The notes under the pieces: model-generated
The model's input: only the letters and a program-made list of their open reading frames with translations
What the model was told of the DNA's origin: nothing
The model's database searches: none
Assembly: GCF_021650705.1 (NCBI RefSeq)
Contig: NZ_CP087138.1
Location: forward strand, 1,302,001-1,366,000
Direction of reading: 5' to 3'
From: Pseudomonas sp. KNUC1026
GTDB lineage: Bacteria; Pseudomonadota; Gammaproteobacteria; Pseudomonadales; Pseudomonadaceae
DNA length: 64,000 bases
Made by a program: the position numbers and the translations under genes
Shown: piece after piece, positions 53,924 to 64,000 of the stretch
Numbering within the stretch: position 1 is the stretch's first letter
Layout: each line of letters begins with the position of its first letter

Positions 53924-54820
53924 ATGCTCAACCTGTTTCAGTTGCGTGCGTTCGATGCTGTGGCTCGCGAGGGCAGCTTCACCCGCGCTGCCGAAAAGCT
54001 CTTCATCAGCCAGCCAGCTATCACCGGCCACGTCAAAGCGCTGGAATCGCATTATCAGGTGCGGCTGCTGCGGCGTGGGCCCGGCCGGGTCAGCTTGACC
54101 GCCGAGGGCGAGCATTTGGCGAGTATCACCCGCGCTCTGTTCGGGCTCGCCGAGGAGGCCGAAACCTGGCTGCAGGAGCGCCGCCAGGCATTGGCGGGGC
54201 AACTGACACTGTTCGCCGACAGCCCTCAGCAGGCCATGCCGCTGCTGGCACGCATGCGCGAGCGGCACCCAGGCGTTGCCTTGCGCCTTGAGCTGGGCAA
54301 TGCCCGCCAGGCGCTGGAAGCGGTGCTCGACGAGCGCGCAGATATCGCGCTGACGACCGCGGCAACACCGCGCAAAGGCTTGTATCTGCAGGCCCTCGGG
54401 TGCTCGCGCCTGCTGTTGCTGCTGCCGGCCGGCCACCCATGGGCACAGCGTGCCTCTGTCGATCTGGCAGAGCTCGCCGGCCAGCCTTTGCTGCTTCGCG
54501 AGGCCGGTTCCGTCACCCGCCACGCGTTCGAGGCCGCCTGCACCGAGGCCAACCTGCCGCTCTCGGCGGCGCTGGAACTGGGCAGCCGGGAAGCGGTTGC
54601 CGAAGCAGTCGCCGCCGGGCTGGGGATCGGGGTGGTGCTGTCGGGCGAGACTGGCCAGGACGTGCGGCTAGCCACCGTGCTGCTGAGGGGGCTGGCGCCG
54701 CTGGCACCGCACATGCTGGCGTGCCTGGATCGCTACCGCAGCCTGCGCCTGGTGCGCACCTTCCTTGAATTGGCAGTGCCGGGCACCGATGGGGTCGATT
54801 GCGCCGCCAAGGCCGTATAG
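53924..54820 (+). CDS. LysR-family transcriptional regulator
   Basis: A 298-aa intact regulator: helix-turn-helix VAREGSFTRAAEKLFISQPAITGHVKALESHY, then an effector domain (LTLFADSPQQAMPLLARM, EAVLDERADIALTTAATPR). Coupled to the MHS transporter, so it may regulate it or sense its substrate. Confidence 0.9.
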   Translation: MLNLFQLRAFDAVAREGSFTRAAEKLFISQPAITGHVKALESHYQVRLLRRGPGRVSLTAEGEHLASITRALFGLAEEAETWLQERRQALAGQLTLFADSPQQAMPLLARMRERHPGVALRLELGNARQALEAVLDERADIALTTAATPRKGLYLQALGCSRLLLLLPAGHPWAQRASVDLAELAGQPLLLREAGSVTRHAFEAACTEANLPLSAALELGSREAVAEAVAAGLGIGVVLSGETGQDVRLATVLLRGLAPLAPHMLACLDRYRSLRLVRTFLELAVPGTDGVDCAAKAV

Positions 54821-54883
54821 ACTTTCGCCACCGCGCCGGCAGCGTGTGCCGGCGCTTTCGTACAGTGAATCAGAGAAACAGCC

Positions 54884-55588
54884 ATGGGCGCACAGTGGAA
54901 AGCTAAACACAGAGAGGCAGCGGCCAACGCCAAGGGGCGTATTTTCGGCAAGCTGGCCAAGGAGCTGCAGATCGCCGCGCGCGGCGGTGCCGACCCTGAA
55001 ATGAACGCCCGTCTGCGCCTGGTGGTGGAGCAGGCCAAAAAGGCTTCGATGCCGCGCGATACGCTGGAGCGCGCGATCAAGAAGGGCGCCGGCCTGTCGG
55101 GCGAAACCGTGCAGTACACCCTGGTCAAGTACGAAGGCTTCGCGCCGCATCAGGTGCCGCTGATCGTCGAGTGCCTGACCGACAACGTCAACCGCACCGT
55201 TGCCGAGATCCGCGTGCTGTTCCGCAAGGGTCAGTTGGGCGCTGAGGGCTCGGTGTCCTGGGATTTCAACCACGTCGGCCTGATCGAAGCCACCCCGGCG
55301 GGTGACGATGCCGACCCCGAAATGGCCGCCATCGAAGCGGGTGCCCAGGATTTCGAGCCGGCCGAAGAGGGTGCGACCCTGTTCATCACCGACACCACTG
55401 ACCTTGATGCGGTGCAGAAGGCGCTGCCTGAGCAGGGCTTCACGGTCATCTCCGCCAAGATTGGCTACGTGCCGAAAAACCCGGTCACCCTGGGTGATGA
55501 AGAGAAGCTGGCGGAAGTCGAAGCCTTTCTGGATGCGATCGATGGCCACGATGACGTGCAGAACGTCTACGTGGGCCTGGCCGGCTGA
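54884..55588 (+). CDS. YebC/PmpR-family protein, YeeN-like subgroup
   Basis: A 234-aa intact protein of the YebC/TACO1 family. It begins [21 protein letters not shown], not the MAGHSKW of canonical YebC, so it belongs with the YeeN-type paralogues. Core motifs [37 protein letters not shown] and [22 protein letters not shown] are present. Canonical members act in ribosome stalling relief or regulation; this subgroup is less studied. Confidence 0.88.
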   Translation: MGAQWKAKHREAAANAKGRIFGKLAKELQIAARGGADPEMNARLRLVVEQAKKASMPRDTLERAIKKGAGLSGETVQYTLVKYEGFAPHQVPLIVECLTDNVNRTVAEIRVLFRKGQLGAEGSVSWDFNHVGLIEATPAGDDADPEMAAIEAGAQDFEPAEEGATLFITDTTDLDAVQKALPEQGFTVISAKIGYVPKNPVTLGDEEKLAEVEAFLDAIDGHDDVQNVYVGLAG

Positions 55589-56428
55589 GAAGCCGCGCCC
55601 CGAATCGTCCCGCGCCGCGAGCACCTGCTCCGGTGTCGGGGCGCGCAGTATGTCCAGTGTGTCACTGCCCAGCCGGATCAACTCGAGTTCCGCGAAGGCC
55701 TCCAGCCAATCCCTCATGGGCCACTCTCCCCAGCGTTGCCTGAAGCGCCGAGCATTGGCCACGATCGCTTCGAAGTGGTTGAGGGGCGGGCGCCATACCG
55801 GATGGTACTGGTGCAATGCCAGCGCCTCGCAGGCCAGCAACGGCACGCCGAGCTCACGAGCATTGAAGGCAAAGTCGGTATCTTCCGCGCCATAGCCACA
55901 GTAGCCCTCGTCGAAACCGCCCATGTGCTCGAGCACCGGGCCCATTACCGCAAAATTCAACGACCAGAACAGTGGATACGGCACCTCGCCGCCTGCTGCC
56001 GGGCGGTAGGTGGCTAATGGGTGAGCGACTGCCTGTCGTTGCAACGCATCGCCATGCGATCCGTTCAACTGGGCATCCCGTGGGAGGTAGCGAACCTGGC
56101 CCAACTGCAATGCATCGGGCCGCTCGCGCAGCGCCTCACGGTAAGCGGCCAGCCAGCCTGGCATCGGGATGCAGTCGACATCCAGAAACGCCCAGGCGCT
56201 TGCTGGGTCAATGGCCAGCGCCTGATTGCGTGCGGCAGCGAGCGGCAGGCCATCGGCGCTGTCCACTCGCCGTGTGTAAATCGGGAAACCCTGCGCGTGA
56301 TGCTCGCGTGGTGCCTCGTTCATGTGTACTACCCATAGCGCCTCCGGCACCAGCGTTTGCCGCTCCAGGCCGGCAATCAGGTTGGCCAGGGCCCGTTCAC
56401 GGCCGTGGGCGAGGGTAATGACATTCAT
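55589..56428 (-). CDS. Family 2 glycosyltransferase (3' end uncertain)
   Basis: A GT-A-fold transferase of about 280 aa. It has LANLIAGLERQTLVPEALWVV, the DxD-like metal site LDVDCIPMPG and GGFDEGYCGYGAEDTDFAFNA, a galactosyltransferase-type C-terminal domain. The reading frame has no stop at the expected end and stays open across the convergent YebC gene to 54668, which is almost certainly not coding; an unseen frameshift near 55600 is likely. The start overlaps the upstream glycosyltransferase by 4 bp. Confidence 0.82.
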
Positions 56429-57081
56429 GCACCTTCGCTCAGGCTTTGCAGATAACTGCCGAAGCCGCCTTGAGCGCGGAAGTCCACACGAGCGCTGGTG
56501 CGTACACGCACCGAGCGGCTCCAGGCGATTCGGGAGCCCTGGGCTTCCAGGGCGCGTACCAGATGTACGTCTTCATGGCACGCCAGTGCGGGGAAACCGC
56601 CTGCCTGCAGATACGCAACGCTGGTGACGCCCAGGTTGGCACCGTGGATGTGGCTGTGGCCATCGAGGTCGCGGTAGGCCGCCTCATAGCGAGCGCGCAC
56701 CTGAGCATGGTGCGGGCTCCAGTCGTCCACCTCGACCACGCCGCACACCGCATCTGCCTGATGCGCGAGTTGAGCGGCCAGCCAGTCCAATGGCACGGTA
56801 CTGTCTGCGTCGGTGCAGGCCAGCCAGCGGGCGCCGGCGTCGATCAGTGAACGAGCGCCGGCAGCACGGGCTGCGCCAACATTGCGTACGCTGACCTCCA
56901 GCACCTGCACAGGGTGTTGCTCGCAAATCGCCAGGGAGGCATCAGTGCAGTCGTCCAGAACCACCATCACTTGCACCGGCTCGCCACCCAGCAGCGGGTG
57001 GGCGGCTGCTGCAAGTACGCTTTGCAGGCAGCGGTCGAGGCAGGCTTGTTCGTTATGGGCAGGTATCACGATTCCGATCAT
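56425..57081 (-). CDS. Family 2 glycosyltransferase
   Basis: A 218-aa intact transferase: MIGIVIPAHNEQACLDRCLQS, VQVMVVLDDCTDAS, the metal site ACTDADSTVP, and GVVEVDDWSPHHAQVRARYE. Coupled to the downstream glycosyltransferase (ATGA). The pair probably modifies a surface or small-molecule acceptor; none is identified. Confidence 0.88.
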   Translation of the reverse strand: MIGIVIPAHNEQACLDRCLQSVLAAAAHPLLGGEPVQVMVVLDDCTDASLAICEQHPVQVLEVSVRNVGAARAAGARSLIDAGARWLACTDADSTVPLDWLAAQLAHQADAVCGVVEVDDWSPHHAQVRARYEAAYRDLDGHSHIHGANLGVTSVAYLQAGGFPALACHEDVHLVRALEAQGSRIAWSRSVRVRTSARVDFRAQGGFGSYLQSLSEGA

Positions 57082-57254
57082 GTGCGTTCCTCGCAGGGAA
57101 TAACCTTATGTGAAACGTGGCAGTGCAAGGTCATACCCCGTAACATTTGCCTTGGCGCCCACGCTGTAACAGTCGACCGGAGCGCCGGTTGGCTGGTTTC
57201 AGCGAGCCGACCAACAGTCATTGGATGGGGACGAAGATGATCAAGGAGCAGGGG

Positions 57255-58138
57255 ATGGCACCGCGGGACCTGATGTGGGCATTGGTGGTGATCGTCGCCT
57301 GGGGCGTGAATTTCGTGGTGATCAAGGTAGGCCTGGACGGCTTGCCGCCGATGCTGCTGGGGGCCCTTCGTTTTGCCTTGGTAGCGTTCCCGGCGATGTT
57401 TTTCGTGCGCCGCCCGCAGTTGCCCTGGCGCTGGCTGATCGCTTACGGAGCGACCATCTCGCTGGGCCAGTTCGCGTTCCTGTTCGAGGCCATGGCCCAT
57501 GGCATGCCGCCAGGGCTGGCATCGCTGGTGTTGCAGTCCCAGGCCTTCTTCACGCTGATTTTCGCCGCGGCCTTTCTCGGCGAACGCCTGCGCGCGGCCA
57601 GTGTGCTGGGCTTGCTCATCGCCGCAGGCGGCCTGGCGTTGATCGGCCTGCAACACGGCGGCCAGGCGACGCCGTTGGTCGCAGTGATACTCACACTGTG
57701 CGGTGGTGCGTCCTGGGCGATGGGCAACGTACTGACCCGGCGCTTCGGCCAGGTCAATCTGATGGGGCTGGTGATCTGGGGCGCGGCGGTGCCACCACTG
57801 CCATTCCTGGCGCTCTCCTGGTACTTCGATGGCCCAGAGCGCATCGCCCATGCGCTGCTCAACATCGGCTGGTCGTCGATCCTGGCGCTGCTGTACCTGG
57901 CGGTGATCGCCACCATGCTTGGCTACGGCCTGTGGAGCCGGCTGTTGTCGCGCTACCCGGCCGGCAAGGTGGCACCGTTTTCGCTGCTGGTGCCGGTGGT
58001 GGGCCTGGCCAGTGCCGCATTGCTGTTGGGGAGCGCTTGTCGGCCCTGCAATGGTGGGGTGGGGCGCTGGTGATGCTTGGGCTGCTGGTGAACGTATTCG
58101 GTTCGCGCCTGGTGCGACGCATGGTGCCAGCCACCTGA
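57255..58138 (+). CDS. EamA/DMT-family transporter (frameshift near end)
   Basis: A drug/metabolite transporter of about 294 aa with ten predicted helices: WALVVIVAWGVNFVVIKVGL, LPPMLLGALRFALVAFPA, LASLVLQSQAFFTLIFAA and GASWAMGNVLTRRFG. A base loss near 58035 shifts the last two helices (GERLSALQWWGGALVMLGLL). The ATG at 57255 has AAGGAG 6 nt upstream and is preferred over 57237 and 57225. The exported metabolite is unknown (EamA exports cysteine). Confidence 0.87.
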
Positions 58139-58190
58139 GCCGTGGCATGATACCGGCCCTTTGCCCGCGCTGATTTTCCGGAGAATTGCC

Positions 58191-59459
58191 ATGACCGCGC
58201 CCGCCACCGTTACCGTCACACCGCCCGGCCGGGCACTGGAAGGCCGCGTGGCACCCCCGGGCTCGAAGTCCATCACCAACCGCGCGCTGTTGCTGGCTGC
58301 GCTGGCCAGGGGCACCAGCCGCCTGACCGGCGCGCTCAAGAGCGACGATACCCGGCACATGTCCACGGCCCTGCGGCAGATGGGCGTAACCATCGAAGAG
58401 CCCGATGCCACCACGTTCGTGGTCACCAGCAGCGGGCAACTTCAGGCCCCGGCCGAGCCGCTGTTCCTGGGCAACGCCGGCACCGCCGTGCGCTTTCTCA
58501 CGGCAGCGGTAGCCACGGTTGCAGGTGACGTGGTGCTCGATGGCGACCATTACATGCACAAGCGCCCGATCGGGCCTTTGCTCGACGCGCTTCGCGCAGG
58601 GGGTGTGGATGCCAGCAGCCCCACCGGCTGCCCGCCGGTCACAGTGCGCGGCAACGGCCAGTTGGCCGCCACGCGGTTCGAGATCGACGGCGGGCTGTCC
58701 AGCCAGTACGTGTCTGCGTTGCTGATGCTTGCCGCTTGCGGCCAGGCGCCGGTTGACGTGGCGCTGACCGGCAAGGACATCGGCGCCCGCGGCTATGTGG
58801 ACCTGACCCTGGCGGCCATGCAGGCCTTTGGTGCGCAGGTGCAGATGATCGATGAGGTGACCTGGCGCGTGCAGCCCACCGGCTACCGCGCGACCGACTA
58901 CCTGATCGAGCCCGACGCCTCTGCTGCCACCTACCTGTGGGCCGCCGAGGTGCTCACTGGCGGGCGCATCGATCTGGGCGTTGCCAACGATGCCTTCACC
59001 CAGCCGGATGCCCGCGCGCAGCAGTTCATTTCGCAGTTCCCGCGCATGGCTGCCGAGATCGACGGCTCGCAGATGCAGGACGCCATTCCCACACTGGCGG
59101 TGCTTGCCGCCTTCAACGAAACGCCTGTGCGCTTCACCCGACTGGCCAACCTGCGAGTGAAAGAATGCGACCGCGTGCAGGCCCTGCACGACGGCCTGAA
59201 CGCCATACGCCCGGGCCTTTCGCGAGTGGAAGGTGACGACCTGATCGTTGAAGCCGATCCGGCATTGGCCGGCTCGCAGGTCAGCGCGCGCATCGACACT
59301 CATTCCGACCACCGCATGGCCATGTGTTTCGCACTGGCAGGCCTGAAGGTTTCCGGTATCGCCATCGAAGACCCGTTGTGCGTCGGCAAAACCTACCCCG
59401 AGTACTGGCGCGAGCTCGAAAGCCTCGGCGTGCGCTGCACCTTCCAGCCCGCACCGTAA
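58191..59459 (+). CDS. aroA: 3-phosphoshikimate 1-carboxyvinyltransferase (EPSP synthase)
   Basis: It joins shikimate 3-phosphate and phosphoenolpyruvate in aromatic amino-acid synthesis, 422 aa, intact. The substrate motif PPGSKSITNRALLLAALA (K26) is present; LFLGNAGTAVRFLTAA is the PEP-binding signature and RVKECDRVQALHDGL and HSDHRMAMCFALAGL are conserved. F102 stands where Escherichia coli has Pro101. It is a standalone aroA, not fused to tyrA as in the main Pseudomonas copy, so it may be a second EPSP synthase. Confidence 0.93.
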   Translation: MTAPATVTVTPPGRALEGRVAPPGSKSITNRALLLAALARGTSRLTGALKSDDTRHMSTALRQMGVTIEEPDATTFVVTSSGQLQAPAEPLFLGNAGTAVRFLTAAVATVAGDVVLDGDHYMHKRPIGPLLDALRAGGVDASSPTGCPPVTVRGNGQLAATRFEIDGGLSSQYVSALLMLAACGQAPVDVALTGKDIGARGYVDLTLAAMQAFGAQVQMIDEVTWRVQPTGYRATDYLIEPDASAATYLWAAEVLTGGRIDLGVANDAFTQPDARAQQFISQFPRMAAEIDGSQMQDAIPTLAVLAAFNETPVRFTRLANLRVKECDRVQALHDGLNAIRPGLSRVEGDDLIVEADPALAGSQVSARIDTHSDHRMAMCFALAGLKVSGIAIEDPLCVGKTYPEYWRELESLGVRCTFQPAP

Positions 59460-59473
59460 GGCCGCCCGCCGAA

Positions 59474-60472
59474 CTACCCGCCAGTCATGTTCATGAAGCG
59501 GACGATCTGCACCTGATCGTCCAGCTTGAAATCATGCCGCCAGGGTTTGCGTTCGATGGCCTCGCGGATAGCTTTCTCAAGCTTCTCCGGCTGGCCGGGG
59601 TTGGCGCGCAGCACTGCTTTGAGATCCGCCGAGTGCTCGTTGCCAAGGCACAGCAGCAGCCGGCCTTCGACGGTCAGCCGTACGCGGTTGCAGGTGGCGC
59701 AGAAGTTGTGGCTGTGCGGTGAGATGAAGCCGATGCGGCTGCCCGGCGCTTCGGCCGTGCGCCAGTAGCGCGAGGGCCCCTGAGTGGTTTCGGTGGAGGG
59801 TAACAGGCTGTAGCGCTCGGCGATCCGTTCGCGCACCTGGTCACTGGAAAAGAACGCCTCGGCGCGGCTGTGCTCGCTGATCTGGCCCAAGGGCATTTCT
59901 TCGATGAAGCTGATGTCCAGCTCGCGCTCCACGGCGAAATCGACCAGGTCGAGTATCTCGTCATCGTTGCGGCCTTTCATCACCACACAATTGAGCTTGG
60001 TACGTTCGAAACCCGCCGCGCGAGCGGCGTCTATGCCCGCCAGTACCTGGTCAAGCTCGCCGGTACGGGTGAGTGCCTTGAAGCGATCGGCGCGCAGGCT
60101 GTCGAGGCTGATGTTAAGGCGAGTGACGCCAGCATCGAACAGCGGCGCAGCCAGGCGGCCCAGTTGCGAGCCATTGCTGGTCATGCACAGCTCCTGAAGG
60201 CCGGGGAGGGCAGCGATGCGGCTGCACAACCCCACCACGCCCTGGCGCACCAGCGGCTCGCCGCCGGTGAGGCGGATCTTGCGGGTACCAAGATCGACGA
60301 ACGCGCGCGCCATGGCCTCGATTTCTTCCAGGCTCAGCACCTGCTGGCGCGGGAGGAACTGCATGGTCTCGGCCATGCAGTACACGCAGCGGAAATCGCA
60401 GCGGTCGGTAACCGAGATGCGCAGGTAGTCGACCTTGCGGGCGAAGCTGTCGGTCAGAGTGGCCTGGGGCAT
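59474..60472 (-). CDS. moaA: GTP 3',8-cyclase (molybdenum cofactor biosynthesis protein A)
   Basis: A radical-SAM enzyme for the first step of molybdopterin synthesis, 332 aa, intact. The first [4Fe-4S] ligands are C25, C29 and C32 in CDFRCVYC; the GTP-binding C-terminal cluster is in [22 protein letters not shown]; it ends in the functional GG pair (NMTGG). The start at 60472 gives [20 protein letters not shown]; the frame is open further upstream. Convergent with aroA. Confidence 0.94.
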   Translation of the reverse strand: MPQATLTDSFARKVDYLRISVTDRCDFRCVYCMAETMQFLPRQQVLSLEEIEAMARAFVDLGTRKIRLTGGEPLVRQGVVGLCSRIAALPGLQELCMTSNGSQLGRLAAPLFDAGVTRLNISLDSLRADRFKALTRTGELDQVLAGIDAARAAGFERTKLNCVVMKGRNDDEILDLVDFAVERELDISFIEEMPLGQISEHSRAEAFFSSDQVRERIAERYSLLPSTETTQGPSRYWRTAEAPGSRIGFISPHSHNFCATCNRVRLTVEGRLLLCLGNEHSADLKAVLRANPGQPEKLEKAIREAIERKPWRHDFKLDDQVQIVRFMNMTGG

Positions 60473-60649
60473 GCACGCCTCTTGCGGTTTGAGGCCGCGA
60501 CAAACGCGCTGCGGCCCGATGTTCGACAGGCTACGCGCGCGCCGGTGAGGCGTCCAATCGCTTGTTCCGATAAGCCTATCGAACAGCTCTATCGGCGCCG
60601 CGCAGCGCCGGGTATGCTGCGCCGGGCCTTGCAAATCAACGGTATAGCG

Positions 60650-61516
60650 ATGAAGAAATGGTGGGCAGCGCTGCTCGGCGCTCTGATGTTGTGCGGGTGG
60701 AGCGTGGCCAATGCTGCGCAGGGTGAGGCGCGTTTGAGCGTTCAGGTGCGTGGGCAAGGGCCGGACGTGATCCTGATCCCGGGCCTTGCCAGCGGCCGAG
60801 AGGTATGGGACGGCCTGGCCGCTCAACTGCAGGCGGGCCACCGTGTGCACCTGGTGCAACTGGCCGGTTTTGCCGGCGAGCCCTGGGCTTACGGCGATGG
60901 CCCGTTCCTGCAGCCGGCGGTCGAGGCGTTGGCCGGCTATATCCGCGAGCAGCAGCTGGATCACCCGGCGATCATTGGCCATTCGATGGGCGGGTTGTGC
61001 GGGTTGATGCTGGCCCAGGCTTACCCCGACGAAGTCGGCCGGTTGATGACGGTCGATACCCTGCCGTTCTACAGCGCCTTGTTCGGCGCGCAAACCGTCG
61101 AGGATGCGCGCCCTGCGGCCGAGCGCGCGGCGCAGGAAGTGCTCAGCCTGGACGAGGCGACTTTCCGCCAGCGCCAGGCCCGGGTTGCCCAAGGCCTGAG
61201 CCTGTCGCCGTTCACCCAGGCGCAGATCGTCGGCTGGGCACAGGCCAGCGATCGCCACGCCCTGGCAGCAGCGCTCAAGGAAACCATGCTGGCCGACGTG
61301 CGCCCCGGCCTTGCCGCCATGCAGCTGCCGGTCACCGCGCTCTATGCCGACGCCGGCCGCCCGGCCGACGAGGTCGATGCGCTGTGGGCCGCGCAGTACC
61401 AGGGGCTGGTGGGGTTGAAGCGGGTGCGCATCCGCAACAGCTATCACTTCATCATGGCGGACCAGCCGCAGGTGTTTGCCGAGGCGGTGCAGCGGTTTCT
61501 CGCACCGGCAATGTGA
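60650..61516 (+). CDS. Exported alpha/beta hydrolase
   Basis: A 288-aa intact serine hydrolase with a signal peptide ([22 protein letters not shown]). The nucleophile elbow is GHSMGG, the oxyanion region is [14 protein letters not shown], and the Asp ([12 protein letters not shown]) and His ([11 protein letters not shown]) complete the triad. Substrate unknown; the signal peptide points to the periplasm. Confidence 0.85.
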   Translation: MKKWWAALLGALMLCGWSVANAAQGEARLSVQVRGQGPDVILIPGLASGREVWDGLAAQLQAGHRVHLVQLAGFAGEPWAYGDGPFLQPAVEALAGYIREQQLDHPAIIGHSMGGLCGLMLAQAYPDEVGRLMTVDTLPFYSALFGAQTVEDARPAAERAAQEVLSLDEATFRQRQARVAQGLSLSPFTQAQIVGWAQASDRHALAAALKETMLADVRPGLAAMQLPVTALYADAGRPADEVDALWAAQYQGLVGLKRVRIRNSYHFIMADQPQVFAEAVQRFLAPAM

Positions 61517-61583
61517 ATGGCTGCTTGCCGGATTTCGTGATTAACTCGGCGCTCTTTCCATCTTCCCGAGTAGGACGGTTCAC

Positions 61584-62083
61584 ATGGCTAACGTCACCGA
61601 GGCGGCAACCCCATCGAGATCAAGGGCGCGTTCCCGCAAAAAGGCGCCAAGGCACCTGCGTTCACCCTCACCGCCGGCGACCTGGTCGACAAGACCCTGG
61701 CCGATTTCGCCGGCAAGCGCAAAGTGCTGAACATCTTCCCAAGCGTCGACACCCCCACCTGCGCCACCTCCGTGCGCAAATTCAACGCCCAGGCAAACGC
61801 AGTGGCCAACACCGTGGTGCTGTGCGTTTCGGCCGACCTGCCGTTCGCGCAGAAGCGCTTCTGCGGCGCCGAAGGGCTGGAGAACGTGGTGAACCTGTCG
61901 ACCTTCCGTAACCCTGGTTTCCTTGAAGGTTACGGCGTGGCTATCGCCAGCGGCCCGATCGCCGGCCTCACTGCCCGCGCAGTGGTGGTGCTGGACGAGA
62001 ACGATGTGGTGTTGCACAGCGAGCTGGTGCCGGAGATCAAGCAAGAGCCCGATTACGAGGCTGCGTTGGCGGTTCTGAAGTAA
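61584..62083 (+). CDS. tpx: Thiol peroxidase (frameshift near start)
   Basis: A 2-Cys atypical peroxiredoxin of about 166 aa. A base is lost near 61600, so MANVT and [20 protein letters not shown] lie in different frames. The peroxidatic Cys is in [15 protein letters not shown] and the resolving Cys in KRFCGAEGL; PxxxTxxC is intact. It reduces hydroperoxides in the cytoplasm or periplasm. Confidence 0.93.
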
Positions 62084-62104
62084 GGCGGGCCTGTACGTTG
62101 CACA

Positions 62105-62206
62105 TCGCCCGTTACACGGCGTCCGGCGAGCCGGCCTCCCACAAAAGCAGCTAGATCACCTAAGGCTGCTTCTGTGGGAGGCCGGCTCGCCGGACGACGT
62201 GCAACG
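62105..62206. repeat. REP doublet (inverted pair)
   Basis: CCGGCGAGCCGGCCTCCCACA and TGTGGGAGGCCGGCTCGCCGG type arms (about 21 nt) face each other around AAAGCAGCTAGATCACC. The same element family occurs at 3.1 kb in this window. Such pairs occur between genes in Pseudomonas and are moved by REP-associated transposases. It lies between tpx and the mdtA-type gene. Confidence 0.85.
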
Positions 62207-62346
62207 GGCTACGCACCTCACATGTTTCAAAACCGAAACCAAGAATTTCGTAAGCGAGCGGTAAAGCCGCTTTGCTAAACCGCCCCGGGTGATTATCGTT
62301 CTGCCTCCTGAAAGGAAGCTTGTCGCCATCAAGGGCCTATCTCCCC

Positions 62347-63642
62347 ATGCAATCGTCTGGTTCCCGCTTTACCCGTCGCCGGCTGTTCGGCCTGCTGCTG
62401 CTCGTTCTGATCGCTGTCGCCGCCTGGTGGTACTGGACTCATCGCACCTCCACTGAAACCACCGAAGCGGGCAAGCCGGCCGCTCACGGCCGCAGAGGCG
62501 GTGGCAACCCGGCGCGGGCAGGCTTCGGCGGCAGTGAAGGCCCCACCCCTGTGCGGGTGGCGCGCATCACAGCCGGTGACTTCCCTCTTTATTACAAGGC
62601 GCTGGGCACCGTCACTGCGCTCAACACCGTGAACGTGCGCACGCGTGTGGCCGGCGAGCTGGTCAAGGTGGCCTTCCGCGAGGGGCAGCCGGTGAAGGCC
62701 GGTGACCTGCTGGCGCAGATCGACCCGCGCAGCTACCAGATCGCCCTGCAACAGGCCGAGGGCACCCTGGCCACCAACCAGGCACTGCTGGCCAATGCGC
62801 GCACCGACTTCAAGCGCTACCAGGGCCTGTTCGCCCAGGACAGCATCGCCCGCCAGACCCTCGACACCCAGCGATCGCTGGTGGCCCAGTACGAAGGCAC
62901 GGTCAAGACCAACCAGGCCGCGGTCAACGATGCTCGGTTGAATCTGGACTTCGCCCAGATCCGCTCACCCATCGCCGGCCGCGTTGGCTTGCGCCAGCTC
63001 GATGTCGGCAACTTGCTGGCCGCCAACGACAGTACGGCGGTCGCCATCGTCACCCAGATGCAGCCGATCAACGTCACCTTCACCCTGCCCGAAACCCAGC
63101 TCGATCCGGTACTGGAGCGCTACCGCGCCGGTGCCCACCTCACCGTCGAGGCCTGGGACCGTGGCGACAGCAAGCTGCAGGCAAGCGGTGTGCTGCAAAG
63201 CCCCGACAACCAGATCGACACCACCACCGGCACCCTCAAGTTCAAGGCAGCGTTCGAGAACAAGGACGAAGCGCTGTTCCCCAATCAGTTCGTCAATGTG
63301 CGCGTGCTGGTCAATACCTTGAAGCAAGTGGTGCTGGCGCCCACCGCCGCGATCCAGTTCGGTGCCGACGGCTCGTTCGTCTACGCGCTCGACGGCGAAG
63401 AAGGCAAGGTCAAGGTGCGCCAGCTCAAGCTGGGCCCGAGCGATGGCAGTTCCACTGTGATCCTTGAAGGCCTTGCCGCTGGCGACCAGGTCGTGCTCGA
63501 AGGCACCGACCGCCTGCGGGACGGCTCCAGGGTCGAGGTAGTGGCCGACCCGGCTGAAGAGCTGCCCAGCTCACCTGGTGAGCACCTGCAAGGGCAGGGC
63601 GGTACTGGCAAGGCCGGCCGCGCGGGCAAAACCGGCGCATGA
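62347..63642 (+). CDS. mdtA: RND efflux periplasmic adaptor, MdtA type
   Basis: A membrane-fusion protein, 431 aa, intact. An N-terminal anchor ([17 protein letters not shown]) precedes the biotinyl-lipoyl-like [38 protein letters not shown], an alpha-helical hairpin ([22 protein letters not shown]) and a barrel ([16 protein letters not shown]). The start ATG 62347 is used; a TTG at 62320 nearer an AAGGA site is an alternative. It couples to the next gene (ATGA overlap). Confidence 0.9.
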   Translation: MQSSGSRFTRRRLFGLLLLVLIAVAAWWYWTHRTSTETTEAGKPAAHGRRGGGNPARAGFGGSEGPTPVRVARITAGDFPLYYKALGTVTALNTVNVRTRVAGELVKVAFREGQPVKAGDLLAQIDPRSYQIALQQAEGTLATNQALLANARTDFKRYQGLFAQDSIARQTLDTQRSLVAQYEGTVKTNQAAVNDARLNLDFAQIRSPIAGRVGLRQLDVGNLLAANDSTAVAIVTQMQPINVTFTLPETQLDPVLERYRAGAHLTVEAWDRGDSKLQASGVLQSPDNQIDTTTGTLKFKAAFENKDEALFPNQFVNVRVLVNTLKQVVLAPTAAIQFGADGSFVYALDGEEGKVKVRQLKLGPSDGSSTVILEGLAAGDQVVLEGTDRLRDGSRVEVVADPAEELPSSPGEHLQGQGGTGKAGRAGKTGA

Positions 63643-64000
63643 ACATCTCTCGCCTGTTCATCCTGCGGCCGGTGGCCACCACGCTGACGATGCTGGCCAT
63701 CGTGCTCGCCGGCCTGATGGGATACAAGATGATGGCCGTCTCGGCGCTGCCTCAGGTCGATTACCCCACCATTCGCGTGATGACGCTGTACCCCGGCGCC
63801 AGCCCTGATGTAATGACCAGCGCGGTTACTGCACCGCTGGAGCGCCAGTTCGGGCAGATGCCCGGGTTGGACCAGATGGCCTCCACCAGTTCTGGCGGCG
63901 CCTCGGTGATCACCCTGCGCTTCAGCCTGGAGCTGTCGATGGACGTCGCCGAGCAGGAAGTGCAGGCGGCCATCAACGCCGCCAACAACCTGCTGCCCAG
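63639..64000 (+). CDS. mdtB: RND efflux permease, MdtB type, N-terminal fragment
   Basis: The first 120 codons of an RND transporter, cut off at the window end. It begins [20 protein letters not shown] with the first transmembrane helix, then [20 protein letters not shown] and [15 protein letters not shown], hallmarks of the MdtB/MuxB group. It is the second gene of the efflux operon; an MdtC-type gene is expected next but lies outside. Confidence 0.92.
   Translation, partial: MNISRLFILRPVATTLTMLAIVLAGLMGYKMMAVSALPQVDYPTIRVMTLYPGASPDVMTSAVTAPLERQFGQMPGLDQMASTSSGGASVITLRFSLELSMDVAEQEVQAAINAANNLLP

Noticed and set aside
54668..55588. Extension of the glycosyltransferase frame across YebC
   Set aside because: The family part is complete before 55589 and the remaining residues are antisense YebC; a missed stop through a frameshift is more likely.
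59870..60649. Upstream extension of the alpha/beta hydrolase frame
   Set aside because: It is antisense to moaA; the hydrolase has its own ATG and signal peptide at 60650.

Overview
The window reads as chromosome of a fluorescent pseudomonad, most likely the Pseudomonas putida group. Evidence seen directly: the gene order gltA / sdhCDAB-sucAB-lpdG-sucCD, a PrrF-type small RNA, tamA-tamB, a galactonate (dgo) operon, DUF6124 and DUF4174 proteins, REP-type intergenic repeats and a high G+C content. No tRNA, rRNA, CRISPR array or insertion sequence was recognised.

Layout: 0-3 kb holds the start of an RTX protein, a two-component pair and a DUF4174 protein. 3.2-9.8 kb is a D-galactonate catabolic block: a divergent SDR, dgoK-dgoA-dgoD and an MFS carrier behind a perfect 23-bp palindrome, then a HAD phosphatase and an IclR regulator. 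9.7-13.7 kb is the electron-transfer flavoprotein system (ETF-QO divergent from etfBA) with a PsrA-like operator between. 13.7-18.9 kb holds a solute-binding protein, a DUF4398/OmpA pair, a MocR regulator, YkgJ and START-domain proteins. 18.9-31.9 kb is the TCA block. 32-36 kb has a methyltransferase, a TauE exporter, an M14 carboxypeptidase, a small sigma-region-4/DUF4880/membrane fusion under a Fur box, and a PrrF sRNA under a second Fur box. 36.2-40 kb is an A+T-richer accessory stretch with a C1-like regulator and small unknown proteins. 40-46.3 kb carries xthA, tamA and tamB. 46.3-48.8 kb is a minus-strand set: two DUF2589-like proteins, a Mor-like activator, an exported protein and a Gly/Pro-rich lipoprotein. 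49-57 kb has small proteins, an SDR, two LysR regulators, an MFS carrier, a YeeN-type YebC protein and two glycosyltransferases. 57-64 kb has an EamA exporter, aroA, moaA, an alpha/beta hydrolase, tpx and the start of an mdtAB-type RND efflux operon.

About thirty genes, including core ones (gltA, sucA, sucC, etfA, xthA), are interrupted by one-base insertions or deletions, often in homopolymers. The protein continues in the next frame with good family match, so most breaks are probably sequence or assembly errors. Such genes are given as one span with the break noted.

The best candidates for something undescribed are (1) the Fur-box-linked mini sigma/anti-sigma fusion beside PrrF, (2) the DUF2589/Mor-like locus, and (3) the 36.9-40 kb accessory stretch with two unknown proteins sharing a C-terminal motif.
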